64,000 nt of DNA, from contig NZ_FOUR01000001.1 in the NCBI RefSeq assembly GCF_900114925.1, forward strand, positions 558,001 through 622,000. Direction: 5' to 3'. The notes under the pieces were generated by a model. That model had not been told where the DNA came from. It worked only from the letters and a program-made list of their open reading frames with translations, and did not search any database. Positions 62,746 through 64,000 of this stretch are shown here, one piece after another. This stretch comes from Marinobacter pelagius (GTDB taxonomy: Bacteria > Pseudomonadota > Gammaproteobacteria > Pseudomonadales > Oleiphilaceae). Made by a program: the position numbers and the translations under genes. Within the stretch, counting starts at the first letter, position 1; each line of letters starts with the position of its first letter.

Positions 62746-63609
62746 TCAGACCGAAGCCGCACCGCTCACAATCTCTGAAATCTCTTGGGTGATGGCTGCC
62801 TGACGCGCCTTGTTATAAGCCAGCTGAAGTTCGTCGATAATGCTACCGGCGTTATCAGTTGCGCTCTTCATGGCGATCATCCGGGCTGCCTGTTCACATG
62901 CCAGATTCTCTACCACACCCTGGTATACCTGGGATTCAATAAAACGTGGCAGAAGGCCATCGAGGATCTGCCTGGCATCGGGCTCGTAGAGATAATCCCA
63001 CTGGTTCTTGATCTCTTCTTCGTCTTCGCTCGGAGGCAGGGGCAGAAGCTGCTCCACCTTCGGGCTCTGGGTCATGGTGTTGACGAACTCGTTGCTTACC
63101 ACGTATAGGCGATCGATCTTGCCTTCCGAGAACGCGTCCAACATGACCTTGACGTTGCCGATGAGTTTTTCGGAGCTCGGGCTGTCACCCATATGGGTCA
63201 ATGCCGCAACGACGTTGCCGCCGTAGCTCCGGAAAAAGGAAGCCCCTTTCTGCCCGATGGCGCACAGATCGGTTTCGACCCCTTTTTCTTTCCACGCTTT
63301 CATTTCACGGACAAGCGCTTTGAACAGGTTGATGTTCAGACCACCGCAGAGGCCACGATCAGTCGACACCACGATATAGCCCACGCGCTTGACCTCGCGC
63401 TCGACCATGAACGGGTGCTTGTACTGAGCATTCGCCTTGGCAATGTGCCCGATCACCTGACGCATCTTGTCGGCATACGGGCGAGTCGCCTGCATGCGCT
63501 CCTGAGCCTTCCGCATCTTACTCGCAGCCACCATTTCCATGGCGCTGGTGATTTTCTGCGTGCTCTTGATGCTTGAAATCTGGTTACGTATTTCTTTGCC
63601 GACGGCCAT
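62746..63609 (-). CDS. atpG: ATP synthase F1 gamma subunit
   Basis: A 287-residue central stalk subunit: N-terminal helix [39 protein letters not shown] and C-terminal helix [44 protein letters not shown] are the conserved coiled coil. Located between atpA and atpD in the standard operon order. Confidence 0.97.
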   Translation of the reverse strand: MAVGKEIRNQISSIKSTQKITSAMEMVAASKMRKAQERMQATRPYADKMRQVIGHIAKANAQYKHPFMVEREVKRVGYIVVSTDRGLCGGLNINLFKALVREMKAWKEKGVETDLCAIGQKGASFFRSYGGNVVAALTHMGDSPSSEKLIGNVKVMLDAFSEGKIDRLYVVSNEFVNTMTQSPKVEQLLPLPPSEDEEEIKNQWDYLYEPDARQILDGLLPRFIESQVYQGVVENLACEQAARMIAMKSATDNAGSIIDELQLAYNKARQAAITQEISEIVSGAASV

Positions 63610-63683
63610 AACTCACTGCCTTCTCAAGTTAGACACTCGTTGCTACGAAAGCGGCCCGCGACTGATGCCGCAGGCCCGATTTC

Positions 63684-64000
63684 TTACCAGCTCTGAGTGG
63701 TCTTGAATTTCTCAAGTGCAGCTTTCAGGCCGGAAGCGATTTCGTCGTTGTAATCGCCTTTCTCGTTGATCTTGTCGAGGAGGTCTTTCTGCTCGGAGCG
63801 CATCCAGTCGAGCATCTGCGCTTCGAACTTAACCACCTTGTCGACATCAACGTCGTCCAGGAAGCCTTCGTTGGCTGCAAACAGAACCGTGCCCATCTCA
63901 GCCACGGACATCGGGCTGTACTGGTTCTGCTTCATGAGTTCCGTAACACGCTGACCGTGCTCAAGCTGCTTACGGGTTGCTTCGTCGAGATCGGAAGCAA
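63684..64000 (-). CDS. atpA: ATP synthase F1 alpha subunit, C-terminal part at window edge
   Basis: The last 104 or so residues of AtpA, running off the right edge. The visible part reads [20 protein letters not shown], then [31 protein letters not shown] and ends [10 protein letters not shown], the normal end of the alpha subunit. The frame is open from the window edge; the start seen at 63935 is only an internal methionine. Confidence 0.95.
   Translation of the reverse strand, partial: ASDLDEATRKQLEHGQRVTELMKQNQYSPMSVAEMGTVLFAANEGFLDDVDVDKVVKFEAQMLDWMRSEQKDLLDKINEKGDYNDEIASGLKAALEKFKTTQSW

Overview
The window looks like chromosome from a GC-rich, aerobic, salt-adapted gammaproteobacterium, most likely Marinobacter or a close relative. 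This is inferred from the mix of an NhaB Na+/H+ antiporter, the DUF2897, DUF3175, DUF4396 and CLCA_X families, an OsmC-YcaO fusion, a Pseudomonas-like NrdA with two ATP-cones, and the atpAGDC-glmU-glmS order. No database search was possible.

Layout. (1) 1-9.7 kb: the start of a probable ahpC gene with an OxyR-like site, then small housekeeping and envelope genes (DUF3175, DUF4396, DUF4382 lipoprotein, malate dehydrogenase, DUF4398/OmpA lipoproteins, DUF2784, OsmC-YcaO). (2) 9.8-14.2 kb: a compact selenocysteine module. It holds a peroxiredoxin whose peroxidatic residue is encoded by an in-frame UGA followed by a SECIS-like hairpin, then selA, selB and tRNA-Sec (selC). Conventional ORF calling splits the peroxiredoxin into two ORFs. 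(3) 14.2-16.4 kb: VOC, YbjN-like, membrane and RlpA genes. (4) 16.4-26.3 kb: an integron. The integrase gene reads rightward from a promoter with a perfect LexA box, and the cassettes extend leftward from an attI-like junction near 25120. About ten attC-like sites separate cassettes for GFA, membrane, GNAT, HigBA-like, CcdAB, ParE/antitoxin and HEPN-like proteins. One 2.8 kb segment between attC sites carries three rRNA/RNA-modification genes (TrmH family, RlmE, RluF). Another short cassette carries its own LexA box and long perfect inverted repeats.

(5) 26.3-35.6 kb: CLCA_X metalloprotease-like protein, crotonase, class Ia ribonucleotide reductase (nrdAB) preceded by a cobalamin riboswitch and an NrdR-like box, a DUF3047 protein, a family-3 solute-binding protein and NhaB. 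(6) 35.7-43.0 kb: a divergent cluster for cyclohexanecarboxylate (naphthenic acid) degradation. Leftward are glutaryl-CoA dehydrogenase and a BadK-like hydratase; rightward are AliA, BadH, BadI, AliB and BadR-like proteins. Together they would carry cyclohexanecarboxylate to pimeloyl-CoA, with glutaryl-CoA handled after beta-oxidation. (7) 43.0-54.0 kb: a tightly overlapping leftward operon of a DUF1445 hydro-lyase/D-glutamate cyclase-like protein, TRAP transporter, DUF2848, amidase, a membrane protein and 5-oxoprolinase PxpABC, with a LysR regulator and a divergent cysteine hydrolase. (8) 54.1-57.1 kb: a polar amino acid ABC transporter. (9) 57.4-64 kb: glmS, glmU and atpC-atpD-atpG-atpA (partial), all leftward.

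The most unusual parts are the selenoprotein peroxiredoxin next to its own Sec-insertion genes, and the integron with its SOS-linked short cassette and rRNA-modification segment.
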